Part shown: positions 50,177-63,100 of the stretch, piece after piece | Layout: every line of letters starts with the position of its first letter | Position numbering within the stretch: the stretch's first letter is position 1 | NCBI GenBank assembly: GCA_940671915.1 | Contig: CALNVZ010003426.1 | Location: 38,458,664 to 38,522,663 of the forward strand | Direction: 5' to 3' | Length of the DNA: 64,000 nt | Source of the DNA: Paracentrotus lividus | Lineage: Eukaryota; Echinodermata; Echinoidea; Camarodonta; Echinidae | Position numbers and translations under genes: made by a program | Notes under the pieces: model-generated | Database searches by the model: none | Seen by the model: only the letters and a program-made list of their open reading frames with translations | What the model was told of the DNA's origin: nothing

Positions 50177-50764
50177 TAGGATCCGAAGCGAAGGTGACCC
50201 CCCCCCCTCCCCCCCCCCACCTCCTATTTACATTTGATTATTTTTTTTTCCTCATTATTTTTTTTTTCTCTCTCTCATTTTGTCATTGAGTCTCATCATT
50301 AAGGAGTTCCAAAAAGTATCTGAATTTTCAAGGAAATGGATTTTTTCTCCAAATTTATTCCAAAATAAAAATAAGGACCTCCTAAAAATAAGGGCTGCCC
50401 TGTATCCATTTATACGCTAGTAACCTTACCATAATTTCTATGGATGCATAGTATTACATCATTCAAACTCACAGTTAAATCCAAAAGGTAGGCCTATATT
50501 GATGAGCATTTACATGTCTAATTTATTATAATATTTTATATATCAACTTTCAACAGGGCCTATACGATTTTCCTTTCTCTGGGCATATTATGCTGATAAT
50601 TTTGCTTTAGCCCCCCCCCCCATAATACTTAATGATGGAAGAAAAAAATAATAAGGTTATTATGGCCGGAACGTCCATACACGGCTGGTCCATACCATCA
50701 ATTCCTTCATAGGGCTGACCATGGACCCTAATAAAAAATAAAAAATAAAATAAATAAATACTAC

Positions 50765-50925
50765 ATACTGGGCGGATCCAGTAGACAGTCACAAGGCGCA
50801 CAGTGGACCCCCCCCCTCTAATTTGAAAATTAATATGAGTATACATGTTGAATATTGGTAAAATTCTGAGGCGCTCCCCCCTTTTTTTTTTTTTTTCAAA
50901 TCCTGATGCGCCACTGATTTATTAA
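50765..50925. mobile_element. MITE of the GGCGGATCCAG family
   Basis: CTGGGCGGATCCAGTAG at the left and CCTGATGCGCCACTG at the right. Family of 35668-35828. Mirrored at about 52393-52547 in the other palindrome arm. Confidence 0.5.
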
Positions 50926-53138
50926 TTCAAAAACAGAACTTGACTTTATGAGGGTATATGAAGTTTGTGTTTGTTTTCCATTGTGTGTGCTGCCATCGTG
51001 TACAATTATAACCTTTATAGTGTTATGTTATTTACCCTCAAAGTGCGTCATTAAAAGAAAGAAACTAAATCAAAAAGAGTGTTTGTGTCGGGTGGCGCTC
51101 TTCATCAAAAGGTAAAATGTATTCTTGAGTCGTAAAAACCATGCATGTAATCCTCTTCCTCAGACAAGTATAAAATCCAGGGGCGCGCATCATGCATCCA
51201 GGGGCCTGGCTTGAGGCATTATATACTTCCGGCAAAGCATTATTTCTTATGCCGAGTTTTCAATCAACATTATGCAGAGCTGGAGTCTGACACTTTTGTT
51301 TGTTTGTTTTGGTAATAACCTTCTTTATTTTAAAATAGTTTAAGTAACCCTAAACCTAAACTGTGACATGATATAATATTTGAGAAACAATGTATACAAC
51401 AAAATGTTTTACTTTCCTCTTGAGAGAGAAGAATACAGGAGAAAGCTTGATTGCCAATTTGTCATCGGACAAAATAAAAACGAAAGGGGAGCTTATCCAA
51501 AAGTGAGGAGGGGGCTGAACATGCCAAAAAGCAAAAAATAAAAAGAGAAACCAAAACGAAAACAAAACAAAACAAACAATCACAAAACAAGCATAGATGG
51601 TTATTTTCATTTTTTTTTTTTTTTTCTGGCTCAAGCCGACGTATAATGTATATCAGTCGTCACGGAGCCGGGGCCCGGGGGGGGGGGGGGGGGCTTCAGT
51701 CCACCAATTTTTGTGTACAAAAAAAAAAAAAATGAAAAATAACCATCTATGCTTGTTTTGTGATTGTTTGTTTGTTTTGTTTCGTTTGGTTTCTCTTTAT
51801 TTTTTGCTTTTTGGCATGTTCAGCGCCCCTCCTCACTTTGGATAAGCTCCCTTTCGTTTTTATTTGTCCGATGAACATTGGCAATCAGCTTTCTCCTGTT
51901 TCTTCTCTCTCAAGAGGAAGTAAAACATTTTGTTGTATAATTGTTCTCAAATATTATATCATTCACAGTTTAGGTTAGGGTTACTTAAACTATTTTTAAA
52001 TAAAGAAGGTTATACCAAAACAAACAACAAAGTGTCAGACTCAGCTCTGCAAATGTTGATTGAAATCGGCATAAGAAATAATGCTTTGCCGGAAGTATAT
52101 AATGCCTCAAGCCAGGCCCCTGGATGCATGATGCGCGCCCCTGTGATTTTATACTTGTCTGAGGAAGAGGATTACATGCATTGGTTTTTACGACTCAAGA
52201 ATACATTTTACCTTTGATGAAGAGCGCCACCCGACACAAACACTCTTTTTGAGTTAGTCTTTTTTTATGACGCACTTTGAGGGTAAATAACATACACTAA
52301 AGTTATAATTGTACACGATGGCAGCACACACAATGGAAAACAAACACAAACTTATATACCCTCATAAAGTCAAGTCTGTTTTTGAATAATAAATCAGTGG
52401 CGCATCCAGGATTTGAAAAAAAAAAAAAAAGGGGGGAGCGCCTCAGAATTTTACCAATATTCAACATGTATACTCATATTAATTTTCAAATTAGAGGGGG
52501 GGGGTCCACTGTGCGCCTTGTGACTGTCTACTGGATCCGCCCAGTATGTAGTATTTATTTATTTTATTTTTTATTTTTTATTAGGTCCATGGTCAGCCCT
52601 ATGAAGGAATTGATGGTATGGACCAGCCGTGGTATGGACGGTTCCGGCCCATAATAACCTTATTATTTTTTTCTTCCATCATTAAGTATTATGGGGGGGG
52701 GGGCTAAAGCAAAATTATCAGCATAATATGCCCAGAGAAAGGAAAATCGTATAGGCCCTGTTGAAAGTTGATATATAAAATATTATAATAAATTAGACAT
52801 GTAAATGCTCATCAATATAGGCCTACCCTTTTGGATTTAACTGTGAGTTTGAATGATGTAATACTATGCATCCATAGAAATTATGGTAAGGTTACTAGCG
52901 TATAAATGGATACAGGGCAGCCCTTATTTTTAGGAGGTCCTTATTTTTATTTTGGAATAAATTTGGAGAAAAAATCCATTTCCTTGAAAATTCAGATACT
53001 TTTTGGAACTCCTTAATGATGAGACTCAATGACAAAAATGAGAGAGAGAAAAAAAAAATAATGAGGAAAAAAAAATAATCAAATGTAAATAGGAGGTGGG
53101 GGGGGGGAGGGGGGGGGGTCACCTTCGCTTCGGATCCT

Positions 53139-54025
53139 ACATATTACATGTAGGCACGGTTCCGGACAACTCGCCACCGGACAACCCGACCCTGGACAAC
53201 TCGCCGGCTACCCTGGACACTCGCCTTGGGGCGAGTTGTCCAGGGTCAGGTGCGGATCGGACGACTCGCCCATTTCATGTTTCTTCTTCTTTATCAATAC
53301 ATTCACTGATGTAGACGAACTATTCATACTTCATGAATTATATGGGTGTCATGATTATTATTCTAATCATTCTATTGAAAAGAAGTTAAAATATGAAGTT
53401 TTAGGTTACTTACAACAATTTTTTTTTTCGCCTGTGATGAGATAAACTCGAAGATGAACAACTGACCCGTTTTGAGATAAACTGAATTTGCATCAAATTT
53501 GGAATAATGGTTGGTAATTATAATTTATTAAAAGTTAACCTAATCACTGAAAGCAAGATCTCCTCATTTTACAGTTTTCTGTACTTGAAAAACGATTTCT
53601 AAACATGAATCATGAGCAAATCCCGACATGAGCAAATTCCGATAATTATACCAACATTATTCCAAATTTGATGCAAATCAGCTCATCTCAAAACGGGTCA
53701 GGTGTTCACCTTCGAGTCATTCTCATCACAAGCGGAAAAAAAACTTGTAATATTAAGTAACCTAAAACTTCATATCTTAACTTTTCTTCAATAGAAATTA
53801 TTAAATAATAATCATGACACCCATATAATTCATGAGTATGAATAGTTCGTCTACATCAGTGAATGTATTGATAAAAGAAGAAGAAACATGAAAGTGGGCA
53901 GTCGTCCGATCCCGCACCTGACCTGACAACTCGCCTGGCGAGTTGTCCAGGGTAGCCGGCGAGTTGTCCAGGGTCGGTTGTCCGGTGGCGAGTTGTCTGG
54001 ATCCCGTAGGCACATGTAATATGCA
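53139..54025. mobile_element. second copy of the GACAACTCGCC foldback element
   Basis: Inverted counterpart of 49271-50176 in the right palindrome arm, with the same spacer (AATCATGAGCAAATCC, AAACGATTTCTAAAC) and arm-tip repeats. Several single-base losses relative to the first copy. Confidence 0.75.
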
Positions 54026-54218
54026 CATCTGCATCTAAGTGTGTTGCACTCCATACTTCGGGTGTTGGCAAGCTAGCTGAAGTCAGTTTTGAACAGATAC
54101 CCGAACATTGCATGCATTTTTAACATGCGATTCGCATAGGAGAAATACACTGGACAGACTGTACTGAAATATCGATAAAAGGAGATCTAATATTGGATTT
54201 AATGTATCGGAATTCAGC

Positions 54219-54318
54219 ATGACATCACACGCATCTAGTAACAGCGTCAAGCCAATGCATAAATCGTCGTTGTGGAGGTGGAGGTGTTGGTAAAGTCATA
54301 ACGATACAGTTTATACAG
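54219..54318 (+). pseudogene. inverted, frameshifted copy of RRAS2 exon 1
   Basis: The ATG and GACATCACACGCATCTAG match exon 1, and the copy ends TTTATACAG followed by GTAAAG. It is 100 nt instead of 105: one base is missing after CATAA, one in GTTGT(A)GG, and three within AAAAGTGCC, so the frame is lost before and in the P-loop. No exon 2 copy follows before the N gap. It is either a dead inverted duplicate or a low-quality assembly copy of the same locus. Confidence 0.85.
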
Positions 54319-55953
54319 GTAAAGTAACATAGTTTGTGAGGTACAGATATTTTGAACGAATTTTGGTGCTGTACAGTGGTGCGTGATACGGACGTCGCTT
54401 TTTCTACCCCGATCACTTCGGCGTAGTTTAGTTGAGCTTTCCGTTGTCTTTCTGGTCGATGACCTAATCCAGAAACAACAAACTGTACAATTACTTTTGT
54501 AGGACTGTCTAATGTCTTTTTTCCGTTTTACTCACATCAATGGTGTGATATGATATAACTGTCTAATATAAGGCAAAGCAAGACTAAGAGTTCTTTATTT
54601 TATTTATTTTGATGTATTATTTTGCATGTCATTTTGCTTCGTTGGAAGTTTGACTTTGGGTTTGGTTAATCAGTCACTGTGTCAAGCATGATTGGCGTGA
54701 CACAGGTCACAGTCCTCTATTGAAATATTTGTATTTCTCATGGCCCAATTAATGGAAACCAGTCCTGTAACTGTTTTGGCTTTTCGCTCGCGTGAATAAT
54801 TAAGATAAAAATATAAAAAAAGAAAGAAGAAGAAAAAAACAAAAACCAAGGTCCTTACTCGTAGTCGTAGTCTTTTTCTGCTCTAACTTTCCTTGATCGT
54901 ACCTCTCTTGTACGATCCAGGAAAAGATAGCAGCAAGACTTCCTTTTGTGACGCCCCATAAAAAAAAAAAATGAAATGGACTAGACCAGGCATAGATTTC
55001 ATTATTTGTGTAGGATTGTTTAGGGTAGCTGTACTATTAACGTTTTGGTATTTATTGTGGCTGTCTTTAGCGGAAGTCTTTCAGTCTGAACATGATCAGG
55101 GAATTAAAAGGATAACTTGAATAGATCCACAAATCTAATAATACAGATTTAATAAGGCTCTCTTATGACTATGTTTTTTCCTTCTCAAAATGATCTACAT
55201 GTATCTGCCGATATCTCGTGTATCTAGAAAGTTGAACTAAAAGACAAACTTATGTAAGCTCGGAAATTGTGTGATTAATCAAAGTTTACTTAGTTCTTGT
55301 CTAGATAATAGCTGTATATGCATTTCCAAAGCATATAGGAATATTATAAGAACTTGAACTCTGAAGTCCAACAAAACAAAAAACCTTCACAATCAAATTA
55401 GGAAAGGACCTGTTGGAGCTTGTGGGAATTACATCTGACACTTACACAGTTGGATACACGTTGGTCAGCTGTCTAATTTGTCACTGAACACAAATAGTAG
55501 CAATGTGACCCCAATGAGACATGTTTGACCCATGTACACTCAGGCACTCAATTGACACTGAAGTGCCTGACATTTAATTCTGTCACATAAAATCTGTGTA
55601 ATAATCAAATTGTCTGAACAGAGGGAGAGCAAAAAAGCGGTGTTAATGTTTTAGAGCATTTTTTTAGTGTCAGAGTAAAGTGATTTGAATTCACTGCCTG
55701 AATGAACATACATGTATTTAGTTTCAGCATTAATTATTAAACAAATTATGCAAGAACAAGTTAGAAAAAGAGGCATCCTAGCATGGAAGACCTATTTTGC
55801 ACTTTCAAGATTCCCCCCCCCATATCCTTGGAATGTAATAGTCATGTACATGTACATTACTATATGTAAAATGTTATGTTTAGGGACACTAGGCCACAGG
55901 CAACACTATGCCAAATTTAAAGTCATTCTTGAGAATTTAAATCTCATCATAAA

Positions 55954-55991
<38 letters not shown>

Positions 55992-56234
55992 GGGGGGGGG
56001 GTTTTATGACGTGAAACCAATTTGATTTACATGTACACTTCTTACTTTGGTCTTCAGATGTAATGCGCACAGTAGAATAATGAATTGTGATGTGAAAGGG
56101 TAACCATCGTAAATATTTTGTTTTTACTAATACATATCTCTCTGCTGCAATCCTCATGTATTTTTAATGATTCTTTTTATATCAAAATTGTTTTATAACT
56201 ATCGATTATGTTCTCTTTCTATTTATCTCTCGGT

Positions 56235-56259
56235 NNNNNNNNNNNNNNNNNNNNNNNNN
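56235..56259. other. assembly gap (25 N)
   Basis: The gap coincides with the outer end of the right palindrome arm. Just right of it, GGGCGCTATT / GCCATAAGGGCGCTATT and the complement AATAACGCCCTTATGGC (56376-56393) form a small inverted repeat. Confidence 0.98.
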
Positions 56260-56593
56260 AGGGCGCTATTGCAGATCAAGGATGGTCCGTTTAGAGCCAT
56301 AAGGGCGCTATTACCATTGACTTGGTACAGTATAATAGCGACCTTCTGGCTCTCAACGGAACATCTATAAGATGCAATAACGCCCTTATGGCAAGCGATA
56401 AAGGGAATAGGTTCCACATGCATTATTGTTAAAAGTTTTATTAGTTGCAACAATCCGTATTGCTGTATAGGCCTATAGCATGTATAGGGGAAGGTATAAA
56501 ATAAGTTGTACAGATCACAAAAAAATTAAATGATTTATATAGGCCTAGATAATAGGAGACCATTTTGTCACGATTGACTGTATTTGGGAAGAA

Positions 56594-57628
56594 TATACAC
56601 TCACTTAGCACCAGTATTGCAACATAGCTAAATACGTGCATTTTTTCTTCTTCATAAATTATTTACAAGTCTTTTATGTTGTCATATTTAATTCATGGCC
56701 CGATATTTTCAAACATTTTTGTGTATTTTGAAAGAGGAGACTTGTCCCTTTTCATTCCTGAGATCAGTAAATACTCAGACAGGGGCACATTTTTAAACAA
56801 AGGGGCGACAAATGAAAAAGGCCCCGTTAAAAATGAAACTTTAAGAGGTGGGGATTATCATTGAATAAACTTATTTAGGAGGAGTCAGATTTCTCTTCAA
56901 ACTGAATATGATTCCATTATCCTTGTGGAAAATTGAATATAGTCATAGGGAACCATCACAAAGGCTAATGAAAAAAAAAAAAACATCACACACAGAAGAT
57001 AAAAAATCTTTTACGCCGTTGCCAAGGAGGATGCGTGGAAAAATCAGATTGTGAATATTCAGCAAAATGTACTAAAAGTGTGAACATTTCGATTTCTATT
57101 GTAAAATACATTATATTAACTGCAGAAATTCAACAGTTATTTGGGAATTCGGTAGAATAAACTTTCATTAAATAGTTTTTGAAATACGGGACTAAATTTT
57201 TCCTTGGCAACGATAGAAATAAATTTCTTTTCTTCGGGTGTTCCCCCTTTTCTCTTTCATTGGAGTGCTTCTTTTTTGGCCATTCTTAATATGCCACAAT
57301 AATGATGGAAACATGTAAACAGTAATTTTTCTGTTTTCGGAGAAATGTGACTCCTACTTAATCATTTTATTCTCTAATAGTCCCCACCTCTTAAAATTTC
57401 ATTTTTAGGGGTCTTTGTTCATTTGTCACCCCTTTGTTTAAAGCGCCCCTGTCTAGTATTAACTAACCTCAGGAATGAAAAATGACAAGTCTCCTCTTTC
57501 AGAATATACAAACATTTTCGACAAATCTCTGGCCAGGAATGAAATATGACAACATTATAAAAGATTTGTAAATATGAAAAAATGCACGCATTAGCTATAT
57601 TTGCAATACCAGAGCTAAGTGAGTGTAC
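56594..57628. mobile_element. foldback element, arms about 260 bp
   Basis: The left end TACACTCACTTAGCACCAGT is inverted at the right (CCAGAGCTAAGTGAGTGTA). Arm homology includes GAGGAGACTTGTC / GACAAGTCTCCTC, ACAAAGGGGCGACAAATG / CATTTGTCACCCCTTTGT and CCCCACCTCTTAAA. The spacer of about 500 bp is AT-rich. A GGGTGCAA-rich degenerate repeat (57650-57830) follows outside. Confidence 0.75.
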
Positions 57629-57839
57629 ACAATTTATATGACGGTGCACAACGGTTGAAACTTTGCACCTTTATAAGGGTGCAAAACTGCATTTTTAGAG
57701 TTTTTTTAGGGTGCAATTTTGTGTCTTTTCAAGAGGATTATATAGTCTTGTACAATTTAAAGGGTATTTGCATTCATTAGGGTGCAATACTAAATGCCTT
57801 CTTTAGGGTGCAGCTTTGGGGGAAATAATTTTGCGTTGA

Positions 57840-58822
57840 CATTACCTCAAAAGGTTAGGTAAAAAAAATATAGGAAAAACGAAGGCCGGAACGGACCCAT
57901 AGATATAAAAGTGAACTAGGAAATCAAAACGACTATAGAAGCTGAATTAAAACACTTTTTTTTTTCTTTTTTTTTTTTAATCTACAGACGAAAACAGTGA
58001 GCAATCCATTTATCATGCTGATACCACTTTTAATTCATTCGAAATTGTAGATAATATAAAGCAGTAAATGCCATGGTCTTAATCAGTGGCCACAGGTATA
58101 TAAGGCCAGCTGAGCGGAAGAGGTCGATCGCCGAATAACTTGATTAAAAATTAATGAGGAATTATATTTTATTAAGCACCCATATGTAAATTAATGCAGA
58201 AACTGAAGATGACAAATAATGATTTGTTTAATCGTCACTTCATCGTATTAGGTTTTCATCATAACGACAAAATAATTATAACATTGGACTGCTGAAGGTG
58301 AAATTTGCGCCGAAGTGAAATCATTTTCGGAAAGAGGAAACTTATTGTTGCATACTTTTGAGAAAATGGATCCATTTTGGGTCCCACTTTCCCCTATTTT
58401 ACATTGGTTTAACTCCAATGTGACCATTCCTTATTTCGAAAACATATCGAGTACAAAATGTGTATTTTTTGCTTTTATGTTTGTGTGATGTTGTTTTGAT
58501 TTCGTTGTTGTTGTTGGTAATGCCCTTTTTTTTTGTGTGTGTTTTTGATGATGGTTAAACAATAAATGAACATTTTTTGTTTGTTTGTTTGTTTGTTGTT
58601 GTTGTTGTTGTTGTTGTTGTTTTGTTTGTTTGTTTGTTTGTTTTTTGGTTTTTTTGGGGGGGAGGTTGTATAACAAAATTCATATTATACTGAATTTAAA
58701 AACATGACAAACTTACTCAAACTCATTAATCTCCAAGGCGTGTTGACCAGAGGGTGGTAGATTTTAAAAAAGTTATTATTATATTCTTTTTTAGCACTAA
58801 TACAAAAATAGGGGATAAACAG

Positions 58823-58859
<37 letters not shown>

Positions 58860-60111
58860 GACCAACTCATTGTCGCACGGATAAGTTCAATAGCAACTTT
58901 AGGAAATGTGCTAAAAAAAGATGATTAATACGTTTAAAAATAGTTATTATTCTAACTGCTCTTTCATCTTCTTCTTCTTTCTTTTCCCATCCTTTTCAAT
59001 GTTCCATCACAATAAAAATTGAAACGCCCTCTTGCGATGTGGGTTGAACAAGTTTGTGTCAGCTGTCTCGTCAAAACAGTCGGGGAAACACTTCGTTTTT
59101 GCGATTATTGTACGAATAATTAAACATTTAAAACTACATCTTCGCCCGAACTTCTTATCAAGCATTTGTGCTCGTCATTCTTTCACGGTACATATTTCTG
59201 GAATTTCATCACAAATTTACTTCCAAAGCAAACAAAATTTGTCAGCATCGACCTTAGGCTGAGCTGTGGCTGTTCAACGAAGATCGCTCTGCAATCCAAG
59301 CCGTGACTACCGGCGTAGCAGTTGACAGCGACTCGTGTGGGTGCCGCAGAAGCGCTGGTTATGATGATTCATGATCGGCCTGCCCTGGCCCTGGAAACAA
59401 CAACAACTAATTATGCAATGTGATAATTTCTTGTGCAATAAGGAAATGCGTGCGTGGAACTTCCTGCATCTTCTCACGTTGATTGTTGCTTCATTTTGTA
59501 ATATCCCAAATTAGAACATTACAACAACAAGCCAACTTTCTTCAGCCTTCATTCATCTAATCTCATTCAATGACAATGTCAAAATAAATTTAGCTCCACT
59601 ACCGTCCGTGTCCACACTCACAGAGACTGTATTCAAGCCAGAATACACCATTTCATTTCTAATGTCGTTTTCACTTGTCAGCAATCTACCTTGGTGTTTA
59701 ATCTACTTGGAAACTGTTTCTACTTCTACTTTTTCTAGACTTGAGTGACTGCACAATTTTCAGCAATTCAGTGTGTGAAATTTTGTAAACATGTTGGAGT
59801 CCACATTTTAATTTTAGACAAATTCATACTCTCAATTATGCTGTGACTAGACTTTGAACTGTGTAGTCCCAAAGCTAAAATAAACAAAACTCTTTGATCA
59901 TCTGATATCTTTTTCCATATCAGCATCTTGATGATCAAGCACAACAAGAAAGAGTGGATGAAGAGCCCGATCAGTCAACGATAGAAAACAATAGTTTGCG
60001 ATTCTACTTATTTTTGGCATCAGTACGGTGGAGTGATTTAATTTTTAAAAACTTGTCTTGCCATCTATCTACTGCTCTGTAAGTTGTTCTTCAAAACTGG
60101 ACTGTCTCAAA
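57840..60111. other. intergenic, upstream of the metallophosphoesterase gene
   Basis: 58560-58670 holds (GTTT)n and (GTT)n tracts, and 58830-58859 a poly-T run. 59030-60111 is probably promoter and 5' UTR: a GC-richer patch at 59265-59400 is the best candidate promoter area, but no defining element is visible. Confidence 0.4.
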
Positions 60112-63100
60112 ATGTCATTTAGGTAAGTCAAATGTTTTTTTACGGTTTAGTCAAAAAATGAAATATCAAAATTAAGAGATTGGACTATTTAAATATTATC
60201 AAAAGTTTTCATTGACCACAAAGTTGCAAGGGAAAATCACTCTTGTATAATATATTGGATTATAATCTGCAGGAAAATTTAAGAACATGTACAGTTTCAA
60301 TGAAAAAGGAAGATTTTGACATTGTGTATTTAATACCTGTGAATTATCTTTTTTTTTTCCAGGCGGATGATAAAGGGTGCCAGTGGGCGTGGTGCGTCAC
60401 CTAGCCAACCAGACCCTGACCCCCAATCCAAAGAGATCACGGTCCACCCCAATACAAACAATCCTACACGTGTATGGGACACTATACGCTACAAACAAAA
60501 GGTTGATGTCGTAAAACCTATTGATCCAGCAACACCAAAACCAAAAGGTGAGTTTTTCTTCATGTCACATTCTAACTCAGTCAGACTGACACCAGAATAA
60601 TCAGCATTTACACTAATTTATTTTTGAACACTGAGTTAATGCCAAGGAGATTTAAGCAATCCTTTGCTTGATTACCATGTCTGGGATTGGGGTGGGGGGC
60701 TTTTAAAGGAAAATCATTCTTCAATTGATCTTGCCACCATAATGGCAGTTATTTCTTCATTACAACTGTCCTAAATAAACTTTTGTCCAGGCTAAAGCAC
60801 TTTAGTTTATATGACTTCCAAAATTCTGTTACAATTGGTATCAGTTTGGTATGGGTGGTTTGAATTCTAATTGATGGTACAAATATTGCCATTTGGCAAA
60901 TTAGAACACAGTCAACCTTGCCTTAAGTGGTGAAATATGTTGGGACTGAAGAAATTGCTTCGATTTAAGTTAAAGACAAATTCGATTTATGAAGGGTTAA
61001 ACAAGTTTAAAAGCAGATACCTCCAAAACACTTTCGACTTTGGGTATATACTTATCCTATTTTGAGTTGGGCAAAGATGACTGTATATTATAAGTGTGAG
61101 AAAAATATAAATAATTTTCATGCTTGAAATAAACTTTTAAGAATAAATTAAAGTTTCTGAAAAAAAAGGAGAAAAGTTGCAAAATGTATGTATACAATAC
61201 AACAGGGAATATGTTTTGCTCTTGAGATCTGATGACAAATTTCCTGCATTTTTTTAAAAACTAAGACTCATGTGTACTTGGGGTGATTTATGTGCTGCTA
61301 ATACAATAAAAGCAGTTCAAATGATTCTTTTCTCTGAAAACACAGTCACCTTATAAAACCAAAGTTAACTCAAAATTTGGGAACTAGTAATATTTATTGA
61401 AAACAAAAAACAAAAACGACTAAAACTCAAAATGGGCTGTTTGACGTGCAGTGCATTGTAGATACATTTCCCTAGAGCTGAATATTTTGGGAAATACAAA
61501 ATTTGATGTATGGACACAATAAGTTGCATCAATTGTTGTTTTGTTTTGTTCAGTGTTTGTTTGCATGCTTACATTGTGCTGAAGTCATATTCATCCGTCG
61601 CCTTGTTAATGTTTTAAAACTAAAAAGGCCTGTGAATGTGGTTAACTTGACTGTCTTCCAGCAACAGGCTGGACTTGGGCATGCATGCACAAAGTACACT
61701 GACTGGTTTCGGTGTGACATGAAGTCATACAAAACCAAAAGTCTATTTTTTGTTTATTTTTTGAGGAAAAGAAGAAGAAGAAAAAAAAATTGTCATAGTT
61801 TTGAGAAGGCTTCATTTAGAATAAACAATTAAATTGAGTTATGTGTCAAATTTGCAAAGCCTTGTTATCCTGAGCACTACTCAAGCTCTGTCCAAAAATA
61901 GATCATTCTGAGGGATTGATCATTTTAAATCATTCAAATATGACTCAAGATAAAAAGCTTAAGAGCGTTAGATCCATACATGTATACATACATGTATGTG
62001 TACACTAAAATATGTTGAATGCCAGATTAATTTCAACACCCAGCTTCACAAATCCTTAAATCATTAGAAGTTTGGTTCTGGTGGTTTTGTTCATATCCTG
62101 TTTATTTTAAGTGGCATTAATGTTAAAGGGGCAGTCCAGACCCAAAATAAGTTGTTTTTTTTATAAAAAGCAAATTAATTAGAAATTTTTTAAAAAGTTT
62201 GAAGAAAATCGGACTAATTATAATAAAGTTATGAATTTCTCAATGTTGCAAAAATAAATGATCGCTACACAAAATTGGCAACAGCTGTGATGCCATACAT
62301 GTATGTAGGTGCACTAATTGCCATGCATGTTCTATTGTTTTTTGATAAATAACAGTTAAATTGATGGAAATATGTTACTGCATCTACATGTATGCATTTC
62401 ATATAATGAGAAATTGTAATTATCAAAAGAAAAGTGACATTTTACATGAATTTCAACATTCATGAATATCTTCTTTCTATACTTAAAACCTACCTAAAAT
62501 GTTTGTTTTTTGTATTTATAGATGGGATGCTGATTTTACAATATTTTTATTTATGCAATAACATCTTCCCGTCAACTTGGGTACAGTTATGGGGAAAACA
62601 GTTGTTTAACAAATAAAAGTGAAAATTTACCATTTATAGAACATGCATGGCATGTACAGTGCACCTATGACATCACAGCTGTTGCCAATTTCGTATAGCG
62701 ATCATTGTTTTTGGCATCGTTAAAATATTCATAACTTTCTTATTAGTAGTCCAATTTTCTTCCAACTTTTTTTTATTTATTTTCTAATTTTTCTGCTCTT
62801 TGTATTAAAAAACACCTTATTTTGGGTCTGGCATTCCCCTTTAATATGCCTCACCAACAGTCATGTGAATAGCAGTATGTACAGTAGTTGAATATGCTTG
62901 GCATGAAATTGCACTTTTTGTCACATACACGGACAGTATGTACAATGTACGTTTGTAAATACATGAACTGGTAAATGTGAAAATTTCACTATTATTTTGT
63001 TGCTAGGTAAGGCAAGTAGCTTCCTACCTAGTGGTGTTATGCAAACTGTGTTCTGACTGTACAAACTGGAAGCAGAAATGTGTTTTATCACAACATGAAC

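Larger units (their letters stand above)
46958..56234. repeat. giant inverted repeat, arms about 4.6 kb, spacer about 95 bp
   Basis: 46958-51625 reappears as its reverse complement at 51722-56234. Examples: GACGTCATAAGACC..(47195) versus TATGACGTGAAACC (56003); CAATTGAGTGCC (47667) versus GGCACTCAATTG (55546); GATGGTTATTTTCATTTTTT at the inner end of the left arm versus AAAAATGAAAAATAACCATC at the inner end of the right. The spacer is GC-rich with a poly-G run of about 18. The right arm has many small base losses relative to the left and stops at the N gap. The arms include RRAS2 exon 1, intron 1 and upstream sequence. It may be real or a foldback assembly artefact. Confidence 0.9.

Noticed and set aside
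51626..51721. Palindrome spacer as a leftover sequencing adapter
   Set aside because: The GC-rich poly-G spacer does not resemble the hairpin adapters I know. An artefact is still possible by other routes.
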